NCBI RefSeq assembly: GCF_025642155.1
Contig: NZ_CP106798.1
Coordinates: forward strand, 6,572,001-6,636,000
Direction: 5' to 3'
From: Streptomyces sp. HUAS 15-9
GTDB taxonomy: Bacteria > Actinomycetota > Actinomycetes > Streptomycetales > Streptomycetaceae
DNA: 64,000 bases
Both the position numbers and the translations under genes were made by a program. The notes beneath the pieces are model-generated. The model worked only from the letters and a program-made list of their open reading frames with translations, searched no databases and was not told the DNA's origin. Numbering within the stretch: position 1 is the first letter of the stretch; each line of letters starts with the position of its first letter. Positions 1 through 9,366 of this stretch are shown here, piece after piece.

Positions 1-325
1 GGTAGACCTCCGCGCGGCGGGGGTCGTAGATACGGGCCGCGACGTTCTCCACACCGAACATCTCGCGGGCCACGCGCGCGGAGATGATGTTCGAGTTGTC
101 GCCGCTGGAGACGGCGGCGAAGGCGCCCGCCTCCTCGATGCCGGCCTCGCGCAGGGTGTCCTGGTCGAAGCCGACGCCGGTGACCCGGCGCCCGCCGAAT
201 CCCGGGCCCAGCCGACGGAAGGCCGTGGGGTCCTGGTCGATCACGGCGACCGTGTGGCCCTGTTGTTCCAGGGTCTGGGCAAGAGCGGAGCCCACTCTTC
301 CGCAGCCCATGATGACGATGTGCAC
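1..325 (-). CDS. trkA: TrkA-type potassium uptake regulatory protein, N-terminal part (runs off the window)
   Basis: Cytoplasmic RCK/KTN protein that binds NAD(H) and gates a Trk/Ktr potassium channel. About 108 codons are present. Translation from GTG at 325 begins VHIVIMGCGRVGSALA, with the Rossmann GxGxxG at residues 8-13. The acidic end of strand 2 follows (AVIDQDP), and later the SGDNSN segment typical of RCK domains. The start is set by the motif beginning at residue 3 and by a GAGGAG stretch upstream on the minus strand. The C-terminal part lies beyond base 1. In Streptomyces two trkA-like genes often sit side by side next to an APC permease, which fits the neighbour at 958. The family is clear; which paralogue it is cannot be told. 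Confidence 0.9.
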   Translation of the reverse strand, partial: MHIVIMGCGRVGSALAQTLEQQGHTVAVIDQDPTAFRRLGPGFGGRRVTGVGFDQDTLREAGIEEAGAFAAVSSGDNSNIISARVAREMFGVENVAARIYDPRRAEVY

Positions 326-616
326 GGTCTTTACCCCGCACTCCTCGGTAGGCCGCTGACTTGCGTGAACGCAGTGCTCATATCCTTCTCTCGGCTCGCC
401 GGGGCAACGGGTCGGGGGACCTGTTTCGCGGTCCACCGGGCAACATCATGCCGGGGAATCGCCTCAGTGATCCCCCGCGGGTACGGATCGCTGCCCGTGT
501 GTGCCCAAGTCCACCGTAACGGCACGGACCGACAGCCCGGCCGGTGCCTCCAGGGAGCCTGGACCGCGCGGGTGAGGGCCCGGCCGACCGCCCGGCGCGC
601 GGAGCCGGGTCCGGGT

Positions 617-632
617 CCGGGTCCGGACCCGG
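617..632. repeat. GGGTCC tandem repeat with 16-bp palindrome
   Basis: CCGGGT occurs three times in tandem at 605-622 and runs into a perfect 16-bp palindrome (617-632). It lies directly beyond the stop codon of the small minus-strand gene at 635-775, so it could act as that gene's terminator. No T-tract follows. Confidence 0.45.
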
Positions 633-634
633 GT

Positions 635-775
635 TCAGAAGCGGGACTCGGCCGGACACCCGGACGGCCGCCGGACCGCCCGGCGCCGAGTGATGCTGCG
701 CACGCTGCACAGGGTGAGGATTCCGAGGCCGACGACGGCGGACGCGGCACCGATGAGCTCTGCGATCGTGGGCAT
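635..775 (-). CDS. Very small predicted membrane protein (46 aa)
   Basis: No family recognised. The frame starts at ATG 775 behind a GGAGG sequence about 7 bases upstream and ends at TGA 635. The protein begins MPTIAELIGAASAVVGLGIL, giving one hydrophobic segment at residues 6-25, followed by a basic tail (RSITRRRAVRR). This would make a single-pass protein with a cytoplasmic positive end. It sits alone between divergent trkA and the APC permease, so it may be a small partner of one of those transport systems. The ribosome site and hydrophobic profile support it; no homologue could be compared. Confidence 0.5.
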   Translation of the reverse strand: MPTIAELIGAASAVVGLGILTLCSVRSITRRRAVRRPSGCPAESRF

Positions 776-874
776 GGGACCTCCGGGGTCGGCGACAGGC
801 GGCGTCTGTCATCTAGACACGGTGATCGCCCCGGCCATGGAATCCGCAGTTCCAGTCGTGGCTGTTTTCACTCT

Positions 875-917
875 TGAGGCAGATCGGTGGACGCGCTGAG
901 GCAGATCGGTGGACGCG
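875..917. repeat. 22-bp tandem duplication upstream of the permease gene
   Basis: TGAGGCAGATCGGTGGACGC appears at 875 and again at 897, head to tail with a 22-bp period. It ends about 40 bases before the GTG at 958. It could be a duplicated operator or promoter element for the permease, or a simple slippage duplication. The sequence does not decide. Confidence 0.8.
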
Positions 918-957
918 GGTGGGCGACAGCCAGTTCGAAGGCTTAGCATTCTCTGTC

Positions 958-3006
958 GTGTCCAAACTGACCGACGTGCCCAAACGGATCCTGATCGGGC
1001 GCGCTCTGCGCAGCGACCGGCTGGGCGAAACGCTCCTGCCCAAGCGCATCGCACTCCCCGTCTTCGCCTCCGACCCGCTGTCCTCCGTGGCCTACGCCCC
1101 GGGAGAGGTGCTGCTGGTCCTGTCCATCGCGGGCGTGTCGGCGTACCACTTCAGCCCCTGGATCGCGGTCGCGGTCGTCGTGCTGATGTTCACCGTGGTC
1201 GCCTCGTACCGGCAGAACGTCCACGCCTACCCGAGCGGCGGCGGCGACTACGAGGTGGCCACGACCAACCTCGGGCCCAAGGCGGGCCTCACCGTCGCCA
1301 GCGCGCTGCTCGTCGACTACGTCCTCACCGTCGCCGTCTCCATCGCCTCCGGCATCGAGAACCTGGGCTCCGCGGTGCCCTTCGTCGTCCAGCACAAGGT
1401 ACTCTGCGCGTGCGCGGTGATCGTGCTGCTGACGCTGATGAACCTGCGCGGTGTGAAGGAGTCGGGCAAGCTCTTCGCGATCCCGACGTATGTGTTCGTC
1501 GGCGGCGTCTTCATCATGATCGCGTGGGGCGCGTTCCGCGGCCTGGTGCTCGGCGACACCATGCGCGCGCCGACCGCCGACTACCACATCAAGGCGGAGC
1601 ACCAGGGCCTGGCGGGCTTCGCCCTCGTCTTCCTGCTGCTGCGCGCCTTCTCCTCCGGCTGTGCCGCGCTCACCGGCGTCGAGGCGATCTCCAACGGCGT
1701 TCCCGCCTTCCGCAAGCCCAAGTCCAAGAACGCGGCGACCACGCTCGCGATGATGGGCCTGCTGGCCGTGACCATGTTCTGCGGCATCATCGCCCTCGCC
1801 ATGTCGACCAAGGTCCGCATGGCCGAGAACCCGGCCGGCGACCTGATCCACAACGGCGTCCCGATCGGTTCCGGCTATGTCCAGAACCCGGTGATCTCCC
1901 AGGTCGCCGAGGCCGTGTTCGGCAAGGGCAGCTTCCTGTTCATCCTGCTCGCGGCCGCCACCGCCCTGGTGCTGTTCCTGGCGGCGAACACCGCGTACAA
2001 CGGCTTCCCGCTCCTCGGCTCGATCCTCGCCCAGGACCGCTACCTCCCGCGCCAGCTGCACACCCGAGGCGACCGCCTCGCCTTCTCCAACGGCATCGTG
2101 CTGCTCGCGGGCGCGGCGGCCCTGCTGGTCGTGATCTACGGCGCCGACTCGACCCGGCTGATCCAGCTGTACATCGTCGGCGTGTTCGTGTCCTTCACCC
2201 TCAGCCAGACGGGCATGGTCCGGCACTGGAACCGCCACCTCGCCGTCGAGAAGGACCAGGCGAAGCGCCGCCACATGGTCCGCTCCCGCGCGATCAACAC
2301 CTTCGGTGCCTTCTTCACCGGCCTGGTCCTGGTCGTCGTCCTCGTCACCAAGTTCACGCACGGCGCCTGGGTGGCCCTGCTGGGCATGGTCATCTTCTAC
2401 GCGACGATGACCGCGATCCGCCGCCACTACGACCGTGTGTCCGATGAGATCGCCGCCCCCGAGGGCCCGAGCGACGACAGCGTGCGGCCCTCCCGCGTCC
2501 ACTCCGTCGTCCTCATCTCCAAGATCCACCGCCCCACCCTGCGCGCCCTGGCCTACGCCAAGCTGATGCGCTCCGACACTCTGGAGGCGCTCACCGTCAA
2601 CGTCGACCCGGCGGAGACGAAGGCGCTGCGCGAGGAGTGGGAGCGGCGCGGCATCGACGTGCCCCTGAAGGTGCTCGACTCGCCGTACCGCGAGATCACG
2701 CGCCCGATCATCGAGTACGTCAAGGGCCTGCGCGCGGAGTCCCCGCGCGACGCGGTCTCGGTGATCATCCCGGAGTACGTGGTCGGCCACTGGTACGAGC
2801 ATCTGCTGCACAACCAGAGCGCCCTGCGGCTCAAGGGCCGTCTCCTGTTCACCCCGGGCGTCATGGTCACCTCGGTGCCGTACCAGCTGGAGTCCTCCGA
2901 GGCCGCCAAGATCCGGGCCCGTAAGCGCCAGGAGTGGAACGCGCCGGGTGCGGTGCGCCGCGGTCCCGCCCAGCAGCGGCCGAAGGAGCCGACCGCCGGG
3001 AACTGA
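958..3006 (+). CDS. APC-superfamily amino-acid/potassium-type permease (682 aa)
   Basis: Integral membrane transporter of the amino acid-polyamine-organocation superfamily. The N-terminal cytoplasmic stretch ends in LPVFASDPLSSVAYAPGE, the conserved unwound helix-1 region of this group. About twelve hydrophobic helices follow to roughly residue 500. The remaining 180 residues are soluble (from about YDRVSDEIAAPEG) and form an alpha/beta C-terminal domain, as in Streptomyces APC permeases encoded beside trkA. GTG 958 is chosen because the transporter homology begins right there; extension to ATG 874 would run through the 22-bp tandem repeat. Divergent trkA suggests a role in potassium or amino-acid uptake; the substrate is unknown. 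Confidence 0.88.
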   Translation: MSKLTDVPKRILIGRALRSDRLGETLLPKRIALPVFASDPLSSVAYAPGEVLLVLSIAGVSAYHFSPWIAVAVVVLMFTVVASYRQNVHAYPSGGGDYEVATTNLGPKAGLTVASALLVDYVLTVAVSIASGIENLGSAVPFVVQHKVLCACAVIVLLTLMNLRGVKESGKLFAIPTYVFVGGVFIMIAWGAFRGLVLGDTMRAPTADYHIKAEHQGLAGFALVFLLLRAFSSGCAALTGVEAISNGVPAFRKPKSKNAATTLAMMGLLAVTMFCGIIALAMSTKVRMAENPAGDLIHNGVPIGSGYVQNPVISQVAEAVFGKGSFLFILLAAATALVLFLAANTAYNGFPLLGSILAQDRYLPRQLHTRGDRLAFSNGIVLLAGAAALLVVIYGADSTRLIQLYIVGVFVSFTLSQTGMVRHWNRHLAVEKDQAKRRHMVRSRAINTFGAFFTGLVLVVVLVTKFTHGAWVALLGMVIFYATMTAIRRHYDRVSDEIAAPEGPSDDSVRPSRVHSVVLISKIHRPTLRALAYAKLMRSDTLEALTVNVDPAETKALREEWERRGIDVPLKVLDSPYREITRPIIEYVKGLRAESPRDAVSVIIPEYVVGHWYEHLLHNQSALRLKGRLLFTPGVMVTSVPYQLESSEAAKIRARKRQEWNAPGAVRRGPAQQRPKEPTAGN

Positions 3007-3070
3007 GTGGTGCGGGTGACGACGTAGACTGGTGGGCTGTTGTACGCCCCCGATCTGGAGTCACCCCACC

Positions 3071-4411
3071 ATGCAGGCAGAACCGAAGAAGTCGCAGGTG
3101 GCATCGCTCGTGGGGGCGGAGTACGAGGTCGAGGTCGGCGCCGTCGCCCACGGCGGCCACTGCATCGCCCGTACGTCCGAGGGCCAGGTGCTGTTCGTCC
3201 GGCACGCGCTGCCGGGCGAGCGGGTCGTGGCCCGGGTGACGGAGGGCGAGGAGGGCGCCCGGTATCTGCGGGCGGACGCGGTCGAGGTGCTGGATGCCTC
3301 GAAGGACCGTATCGAGGCCCCCTGCCCCTACGCCGGCCCCGGGCGCTGCGGCGGCTGCGACTGGCAGCACGCCAAGCCCGGCGCCCAGCGCCGCCTCAAG
3401 GGCGAGGTCATCGCCGAGCAGCTGCGGCGGCTCGCGGGCCTCACGCCCGAGGAGGCGGGCTGGGACGGCACGGTGATGCCCGCCGAGGGCGACAAGCTGC
3501 CGGCGGGCGAGGTGCCCCAGTGGCGCACCCGTGTCCAGTACGCCGTCGACGCCGAAGGCCACGCGGGTCTGCGCCGCCACCGCTCGCACGAGGTGGAGCG
3601 CATCGACCACTGCATGATCGCGGCGGCCGGTGTGACCGAGCTGGGCATCGAGAAGCGCGACTGGACCGGCATGGAGTCGATCGAGGCGATCGCGGCGACG
3701 GGCTCGCAGGACCGCCAGGTGATCCTGACGCCGCGGCCGGGCGCCCGCCTCCCGATCGTCGAGCTCGACAAGCCCGTCTCGGTCATGCGGATCGGCGAGA
3801 AGGACGGCGGCGTGCACCGCGTCCACGGCCGCCCCTTCGTCCGCGAACGCGCCGACGGCCGCACCCACCGCGTCGGCAGCGGCGGCTTCTGGCAGGTCCA
3901 CCCGAAGGCGGCGGACACCCTGGTGACGGCGGTCATGCAGGGTCTGCTCCCGCGCAAGGGCGAGATGGCCCTGGACCTCTACTGCGGTGTCGGCCTGTTC
4001 GCCAGCGCCCTCGCGGACCGCCTCGGCGAGAAGGGCGCGGTCCTCGGCATCGAGTCCGGCAAGCGCGCCGTCGAGGACGCCCGCCACAATCTCGCCGACT
4101 TCCCCCGGGTCCGCATCGAACAGGGCAAGGTCGAGTCCGTCCTGCCCCGCACCGGCATCACCGAGGTCGACCTGATCGTCCTCGACCCCCCGCGCGCCGG
4201 GGCCGGCCGCCAGACGGTCACCCACCTGACCTCACTCGGCGCCCGCCGCATCGCGTATGTGGCCTGCGATCCGGCGGCCCTGGCCCGGGACCTCGGCTAC
4301 TTCCGCCAGGGCGGGTACCGGGTGCGGACGCTGCGGGCGTTCGATCTGTTTCCGATGACGTCGCACGTGGAGTGCGTGGCGATTCTTGAGCCTGCCCAGA
4401 GGGGTCTTTGA
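3071..4411 (+). CDS. TRAM-domain 23S rRNA (uracil-5-)methyltransferase, RumA/TrmA type (446 aa)
   Basis: SAM-dependent enzyme that makes 5-methyluridine in RNA. Residues 10-70 form a TRAM RNA-binding domain (GAEYEVEVGAVAHGGHCIAR). The iron-sulfur cysteines are visible in CPYAGPGRCGGC near residue 81, with a fourth in DHCMIA near residue 180. The SAM pocket is DLYCGVGLFAS near residue 302, then LDPPRAGAGRQTV. The catalytic cysteine is in YVACDPAALARDL near residue 400, and the C-terminus is FPMTSHVECVAILEP. ATG 3071 sits about 10 bases after CTGGAG. The length is normal. The 3' end of this gene is duplicated 9 kb downstream at the right edge of the accessory segment. Confidence 0.93.
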   Translation: MQAEPKKSQVASLVGAEYEVEVGAVAHGGHCIARTSEGQVLFVRHALPGERVVARVTEGEEGARYLRADAVEVLDASKDRIEAPCPYAGPGRCGGCDWQHAKPGAQRRLKGEVIAEQLRRLAGLTPEEAGWDGTVMPAEGDKLPAGEVPQWRTRVQYAVDAEGHAGLRRHRSHEVERIDHCMIAAAGVTELGIEKRDWTGMESIEAIAATGSQDRQVILTPRPGARLPIVELDKPVSVMRIGEKDGGVHRVHGRPFVRERADGRTHRVGSGGFWQVHPKAADTLVTAVMQGLLPRKGEMALDLYCGVGLFASALADRLGEKGAVLGIESGKRAVEDARHNLADFPRVRIEQGKVESVLPRTGITEVDLIVLDPPRAGAGRQTVTHLTSLGARRIAYVACDPAALARDLGYFRQGGYRVRTLRAFDLFPMTSHVECVAILEPAQRGL

Positions 4412-4421
4412 CCTGCGGCTT
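4352..4421 (+). repeat. Left copy of 70-bp imperfect direct repeat (3' end of methyltransferase gene)
   Basis: These 70 bases span the last codons, stop and ten following bases of the methyltransferase gene. They match 13319-13388 at 55 of 70 positions by hand alignment. The coding sense (PMT-HVEC-AILEP) and the stop codon are kept in both. Confidence 0.85.
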
Positions 4422-5184
4422 ACTTGGGTTCCTCAGGTGCGGCCGATTCTGCTCGACCTGTTTTCCGAAGTGCATGACGTGAAGCGCTTCGTATGCCTCA
4501 CGAACGACGCTGACCTGGCGTTTCTTAACATCGTGCCGGGGCGACGTGTGAATGATCACCTTTGGCGCCGACGGCGGCAGGTCGCCTCGACGCTGAGATG
4601 ACGCTCCTGCTGATGGGCTGTCACCTTGCGGTCGGACGCATTGAGTGATCTTCTGCCGCCCTGGTCCGCCAGCGCCTGGCGCCCGTATCGACTTCACCGC
4701 GTCCGCGGGCCTCAAGGGCGCTTCGGTGACAAGGGCACGCCCTCGGCGCCTTCATGGCCGGCCGTGCCGCCCTCGACCAGGCGGGGCCGGGCGCCCTGAG
4801 GCGGTCATCGTGCCCGAACCCAGGTCGCACCGGTGAGTGCGGTGTTGGTCATCAGTGCACGGCGAGCGAACAGTGGAGGCTTCGTCTGGCGGTCCGACTA
4901 TGCCGTGGCCGCACCGCCATCGCACCAGCAGGGCGGCCGCTTCCCAGCGGCCACGTTCGTCCCGTTCCAGTGGCAAGTCGTTGTGTTCGATCGCTGGAGC
5001 CCCAGACTCCCGCATGGGAATGACAGCCAACCGTGGTCGACCCCGAGATTGATCACTGGGGCGGGAACCCTGGCCGCAGCGTTCTGCCGAGCTTCTCACG
5101 GGGTGCCGAGAGCCGTGGTCTGGTCGTTATGCGCCGACGAGACCGCGGAACGTGGGAGAGCGGAACGGTGAGAGGATTTCGAGG
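4422..5184. other. Gene-poor left end of accessory segment
   Basis: About 760 bases without a convincing gene. Open frames on both strands give arginine/serine/proline-rich translations typical of non-coding high-GC DNA. The only structure seen is the repeat at 4564-4685, which recurs at 12106-12230. Confidence 0.6.
4564..4685. repeat. Copy A of a ~120-bp dispersed repeat
   Basis: By eye this matches 12106-12230 over its whole length with a few small gaps. Shared blocks include GACGGCGGCAGGTCG, CTCGACGCTGAGATGACGCTC, TGTCACCTTGCGG and GCGCCTGGCGC. It may be a remnant end of a transposable element. The encoded frame on the minus strand is not recognised. Confidence 0.75.
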
Positions 5185-5187
5185 GTG

Positions 5188-6162
5188 ATGGCAAGAACCA
5201 GTGACATCGAGAAGGCGGCCGGTGTGCTGCGCGCCGGCGGCCTGGTGGCCCTCCCAACCGAAACCGTCTACGGACTGGGCGCCAACGCCGAAGACCCCGC
5301 TGCCGTCTCGCGAATCTTCCAGGTCAAGGGACGTCCACCCTCCCATCCGCTGATCGTCCACATCGGCGGCGCCCAGCACCTGGACGACTGGGTCCAGGAC
5401 GTGCCCGCGACGGCGCGCCTGCTGGCCGAGCACTTCTGGCCGGGGCCGCTCACGCTGGTCCTGCGGCGTGGTCGGCGGGTGCCCCTGGAAGCCACGGGTG
5501 GCCTGGAGACGGTGGCCGTGCGTGTGCCCGACCACCCCGTTGCCCTCGCGCTGCTGTCGGCCTTCGACGGCGGTGTCACGGCCCCGTCCGCCAATCGCTT
5601 CGGCTCGGTGAGCCCCACCACGGCCGGCCACGTCCGGGCGGAGCTCGGCGATGCCGTCGACTTCGTCCTGGACGGCGGTCCCTGTGGCGTCGGCGTCGAG
5701 TCGACCATCGTCGACGTCACGGGTGCGACCCCGGCCGTCCTCCGGCCCGGCGGAGTGACCCGCGAGGACCTCGAAGCGGTGCTGGGACATCCGATCGAGG
5801 TCCCGTCCATGAGCCATATCCGGGTGCCGGGTCAGCACCCGTCGCACTACGCGCCGTCTGCGCGGGTCGTCCTGGTCGAGCCGGAGAAGGTCGTCGACGA
5901 AGCGCGGCTCGCGCAGGAGCAAGGGCACCAGGTCGGCGTCCTTCTTCCCCCGTTGCTCGCCGACACCCCGGTGAAGGCGCACGCCGTGGTGGATGTCCCA
6001 GCGTCCCTGGCCGACTACGCGCGCGAGCTGTACGGGTTCCTGCGCGAACTCGACCGGCGGGGGTGCAATCTCATCGTCGCCTCCTTGCCGGTGGAGGAGG
6101 GGCTGGGACTGGCGATCGCCAACCGGCTGCGCCGCGCCGCGGGGCCCCGGCTCGCCGCGTGA
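5188..6162 (+). CDS. Sua5/YciO/YrdC-type threonylcarbamoyl-AMP synthase with C-terminal Sua5 domain (324 aa)
   Basis: Predicted to make threonylcarbamoyl-AMP from threonine, bicarbonate and ATP for tRNA t6A formation. The YrdC fold covers residues 5-200. It shows LRAGGLVALPTETVYGLGAN, the basic KGRP-SHPLIVH nucleotide-binding segment, HFWPGPLTLVL, and TAPSANRFGSVSPT. A linker with SHYAPSARV leads into the smaller Sua5 domain (about 215-324). ATG 5188 follows an in-frame GTG at 5185 and an AGAGG site at 5171. The gene stands alone among decayed genes, so it is probably an accessory copy beside the housekeeping one elsewhere. A carbamoyl-transfer role in another pathway cannot be excluded. Confidence 0.85.
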   Translation: MARTSDIEKAAGVLRAGGLVALPTETVYGLGANAEDPAAVSRIFQVKGRPPSHPLIVHIGGAQHLDDWVQDVPATARLLAEHFWPGPLTLVLRRGRRVPLEATGGLETVAVRVPDHPVALALLSAFDGGVTAPSANRFGSVSPTTAGHVRAELGDAVDFVLDGGPCGVGVESTIVDVTGATPAVLRPGGVTREDLEAVLGHPIEVPSMSHIRVPGQHPSHYAPSARVVLVEPEKVVDEARLAQEQGHQVGVLLPPLLADTPVKAHAVVDVPASLADYARELYGFLRELDRRGCNLIVASLPVEEGLGLAIANRLRRAAGPRLAA

Positions 6163-6231
6163 CCAGCACCGACATTGGACCTCTCGCGTCACCGGACGCG
6201 ATTGATCTGCTCCTCTGTGCACAATGCCCTC

Positions 6232-6625
6232 GTGCAGCTGCTGCCCATTCCTTGCCCCGCCCACCTCATTCCGGACGCCACCGGCACCGACGCCTTCCAC
6301 GACGTGTACCGGACGGCCATGGCAGCAGGCTGTGTTCGTCGCCATCGAATCCGAAAGACGGCAGCGGTGGACCGTGAAGGCAGACACGCTCACTGCTGGC
6401 TCCGGCCACGCTGTCGACGATGCCGTGAACGATGCGGTCCGGGCCGCGATCACCTGCCTGGTCGAAAACCGTGAGGTCGACCTGGACGCCTAAGCCGGAC
6501 CGATCTACTTCATGATGCACGGCGTGCGGAGCGAAGACCGAGCCCGCGAACTCGCGGCTGCACTCCACGCCGCCCTGTACGGAGACCTGGGACCCCCGAC
6601 CCGCGCTGTGCCTCCCGTCTCCTGA
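6232..6625 (+). pseudogene. Broken small hypothetical gene (frameshift plus in-frame stop)
   Basis: A protein-like sequence is split over two frames. The first part, from GTG 6232, reads VQLLPIPCPAHLIPDATGTD. After about position 6330 the sense continues in the next frame as VFVAIESERRQRWTVKADTL and runs to a TAA at 6491-6493. The same frame continues beyond the TAA for another 43 codons (IYFMMHGVRSEDRARELAAA) to TGA 6623. That stop probably arose from a CAA codon. The family is not recognised. Two lesions show it is not expressed as one protein. Confidence 0.65.
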
Positions 6626-6669
6626 CGGCCGACCACGGCAGATCACGCTGAGGGGCCGCGTCGCGGCGG

Positions 6670-7311
6670 TCAGGACGCCGTGGGCACAGCCGCGTCGAGG
6701 CCGCGAACGGCGACGAGTCGGGCACTGCCGTCGGCCAGGCGGTAGCGCAGGCCCACCACAGCGGTCTGGCCGGCGGCGACCTTGTCGGCGAGGACCCGGG
6801 AGCGGTCCAGCAGCAGGTCGGCGGTGTGCCTTATGTGCTCGGCGAGGATCTCCTCCGGCTCGACCCGTCCGGCGGCCCGGGCGGCCAGCACGCTGGGGGT
6901 CACTCGCTCGACGACGTCCCGGACGTACCCGGCCGGCGTCACGCCGTCCTCCAGCGCGGCGCACGCCGCGCCGACCGCGCCGCACGAGTCGTGCCCGAGG
7001 ATCACGACCAGCGGGCAGCCCAGCACCTCCACGCCGAACTCGATGCTGCCCAGCACCTCCGGGCCCATGACGTGGCCAGCGGTGCGCACCACGAACAGGT
7101 CGCCCAGACCTCGGTCGAAGATGATCTCGGCGGCCAGCCGGGAGTCGGAACACCCGAACAGCACGGCGAAGGGCTGCTGGGACGGTGCGGTCTCGGCGCG
7201 GCGAGCGGCGTCCTGGTTCGGGTGCTCTGGGGTGCCGGCCACGAAGCGCTGGTTACCGGCCAGCAGCAGCTCGAAGGCGTCGCGGGGCGTCGGGGTCTTG
7301 ATCTCGCTCAT
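6670..7311 (-). CDS. Beta-class carbonic anhydrase (213 aa)
   Basis: Zinc enzyme interconverting CO2 and bicarbonate in the cytoplasm. The full family fold is present: FAVLFGCSDSRL near residue 52 supplies the first zinc cysteine and the Asp-Arg pair. VVILGHDSCGAVGAA near residue 103 supplies the zinc histidine and second cysteine. RTAGHV lies between them. The N-terminal LLAGNQRFVAG segment and total length are typical of actinobacterial beta-enzymes. The start is ATG 7311. The gene faces the decayed SpoIIE gene and has no close operon partner. It is one of the few intact genes of the accessory segment. Confidence 0.93.
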   Translation of the reverse strand: MSEIKTPTPRDAFELLLAGNQRFVAGTPEHPNQDAARRAETAPSQQPFAVLFGCSDSRLAAEIIFDRGLGDLFVVRTAGHVMGPEVLGSIEFGVEVLGCPLVVILGHDSCGAVGAACAALEDGVTPAGYVRDVVERVTPSVLAARAAGRVEPEEILAEHIRHTADLLLDRSRVLADKVAAGQTAVVGLRYRLADGSARLVAVRGLDAAVPTAS

Positions 7312-7443
7312 GTCGGCAGCCTACGAGTCGGCACCAGCCGTCGCACCGCCTGGTCTCCTCGGTCGTCGCCGGGTCGGCCGATGCTGACGGCTTTGGCATC
7401 CCCAGGCGCCAGGCCAGGGCGGCGTCGGTCCGGCTGCACCCGC

Positions 7444-8282
7444 ATGGCCGACCTGGTCCAGCGTCTCGCGGCGGAAGCACCTCCCGGCAGCCATGACGTC
7501 ATGGCTGCCACCTGCCTTTATGCGATCTACGATCCGGTCACCCGGCGCTGCGCCATGGCCAGTGCCGGGCACCCGCCGCCCGTGCTCGTCCGGCCCGACG
7601 GGAGAGCCGAAGCCGTCGGCCTTCTCCCGGGGCCACCCCTCACCGTCTGCGGCATGCCGTACGAGACCACGGTGATCGAGCTAAGCCGGGCAGCGTCCTC
7701 GCGCTCTACACCGACGGCCTGGTCCACCGGGGCCCGCACGACGTGGACGACGGGCTCCATCGGCTGACCGACGCGCTCACCACGTCCTGCCGCCCGGACC
7801 GCGCCCTGGACGAGACCGGCAGGGCCCTCCTGGACGCTCTGGTGGACGAAGCACCGCGTGACGACGCGACCCTGCTGCCGGCCCTTACCCGCGCCGTACC
7901 GGCCGAGGACACCCGCGCGCCGGCGGATCCCGGACGATCCGGCCGCTGTATCGGATGCCAGAGCATGGGCGACCGGCCAACTCGCCGCGTGGGGGTTGGG
8001 CGACCTCCTCTTCCCGACCGAACTCATCGTCAGTGAACTGGTCACCAACGCGATCCGCTACGGTCGTCCGCCGGCGAGCTTCGACTGATCCGTCACGACG
8101 TTCTCGTCTACGAGGTCACCGACTCCAGCGGCGCCCAGCCCCGCCTGCGCCGCGCCCGCACCACCGACGAGGGCGGACGCGGCCTGTTCCTCGTCGCCCA
8201 ACTCGCCGAGCGCTGGGGCTGCCGCCATGGCCAGAACCGCAAGACCATCTGGTCCGAGCAGCCCACTGCCTGCCACCGCTGA
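7444..8282 (+). pseudogene. Decayed SpoIIE-type phosphatase with HATPase domain
   Basis: Remnant of a PP2C/SpoIIE serine phosphatase of the kind that controls anti-anti-sigma factors. The sense passes through at least three frame changes. AATCLYAIYDPVTRRCAMAS and GHPPPVLVRPDG read in the first frame to about 7690. LALYTDGLVHRGPHDVDDG and DDATLLPALTRA read in the second. DARAWATGQLAAWGL and ELIVSELVTNAIRYG (the N-box of a GHKL ATPase) read in the third. LIRHDVLVYEVTDSS and GGRGLFLVAQLAERWG (G-box region) read in the fourth, to TGA 8280. The upstream PAS/GAF part is absent. Confidence 0.85.
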
Positions 8283-8474
8283 TCACACCAACTCTGCACC
8301 TGCAGGGAGCCCACATCGCGCGTCCGGCAGGCTCCTACTCGGTGGGGAAGGCCCCGTTGCCTCGATCGAGGGGCTTCGGTCCCTGCCCGCCCACTGCCGG
8401 TTTTTGACTGTGCAGACCTGTGATGGCGGCCTCGCCCGCCGGCGGTCGGTGTCCAACTCGGACAAGGCGTCCTG

Positions 8475-8819
8475 TCAGGTTGAGGGCTTCGATCGGTTCT
8501 CGCGGCCTTGTGTGCGCAGTTGCTCGTTGATGCGCTGGGCTTCTTCGAGCTGGTCTTCAAGGACGACGATGCGGCAGGCGGCCTCGATGGGGGTGCCCTG
8601 GTCGACGAGTTCGCGGGCGCGGGCGGCGATGCGCAGCTGGTAGCGGGAGTAGCGGCGGTGGCCGCCTTCGGAGCGCAGGGGGGTGATCAGGCGGTGTTCA
8701 CCGAGGGAGCGGAGGAAGGCGGGGGTGGTGCCGAGTATCTCGGCGGCTCGGCCCATGGTGTAGGCCGGGTAGTCGTCGTCGTCGAGGTTGTCGACGGGAC
8801 GGGATGCGGCAGGGGGCAT
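8475..8819 (-). CDS. MerR-family transcriptional regulator, short HspR-like type (114 aa)
   Basis: DNA-binding regulator. Residues 18-60 form a winged helix of MerR type: YTMGRAAEILGTTPAFLRSL, then LITPLRSEGGHRRYSRYQL. A short helical tail follows (EAACRIVVLEDQLEEAQRIN), likely a dimerising coiled coil. There is no effector domain or sensing cysteine. ATG 8819 is preceded by AGAGG at suitable distance, and the family match begins just after it; the upstream in-frame extension reads through a large hairpin and is rejected. A stress-gene context (hsp18 1.8 kb away) fits an HspR-like role, but the target is not shown. Confidence 0.82.
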   Translation of the reverse strand: MPPAASRPVDNLDDDDYPAYTMGRAAEILGTTPAFLRSLGEHRLITPLRSEGGHRRYSRYQLRIAARARELVDQGTPIEAACRIVVLEDQLEEAQRINEQLRTQGRENRSKPST

Positions 8820-8821
8820 AA

Positions 8822-9366
<545 letters not shown>

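Noticed and set aside
254..877. Plus-strand open frame of 207 codons between trkA and the permease
   Set aside because: Low-complexity Arg/Gly/Pro/Asp sequence overlapping trkA in antisense; no start signal.
943..2811. Minus-strand open frame opposite the APC permease
   Set aside because: Asp/Glu/His/Arg-rich low-complexity translation; the permease on the plus strand is certain.
4833..5171. Open frame of 112 codons ahead of the Sua5-like gene
   Set aside because: No family pattern, no ribosome site, and it sits in the gene-poor end of the accessory segment.
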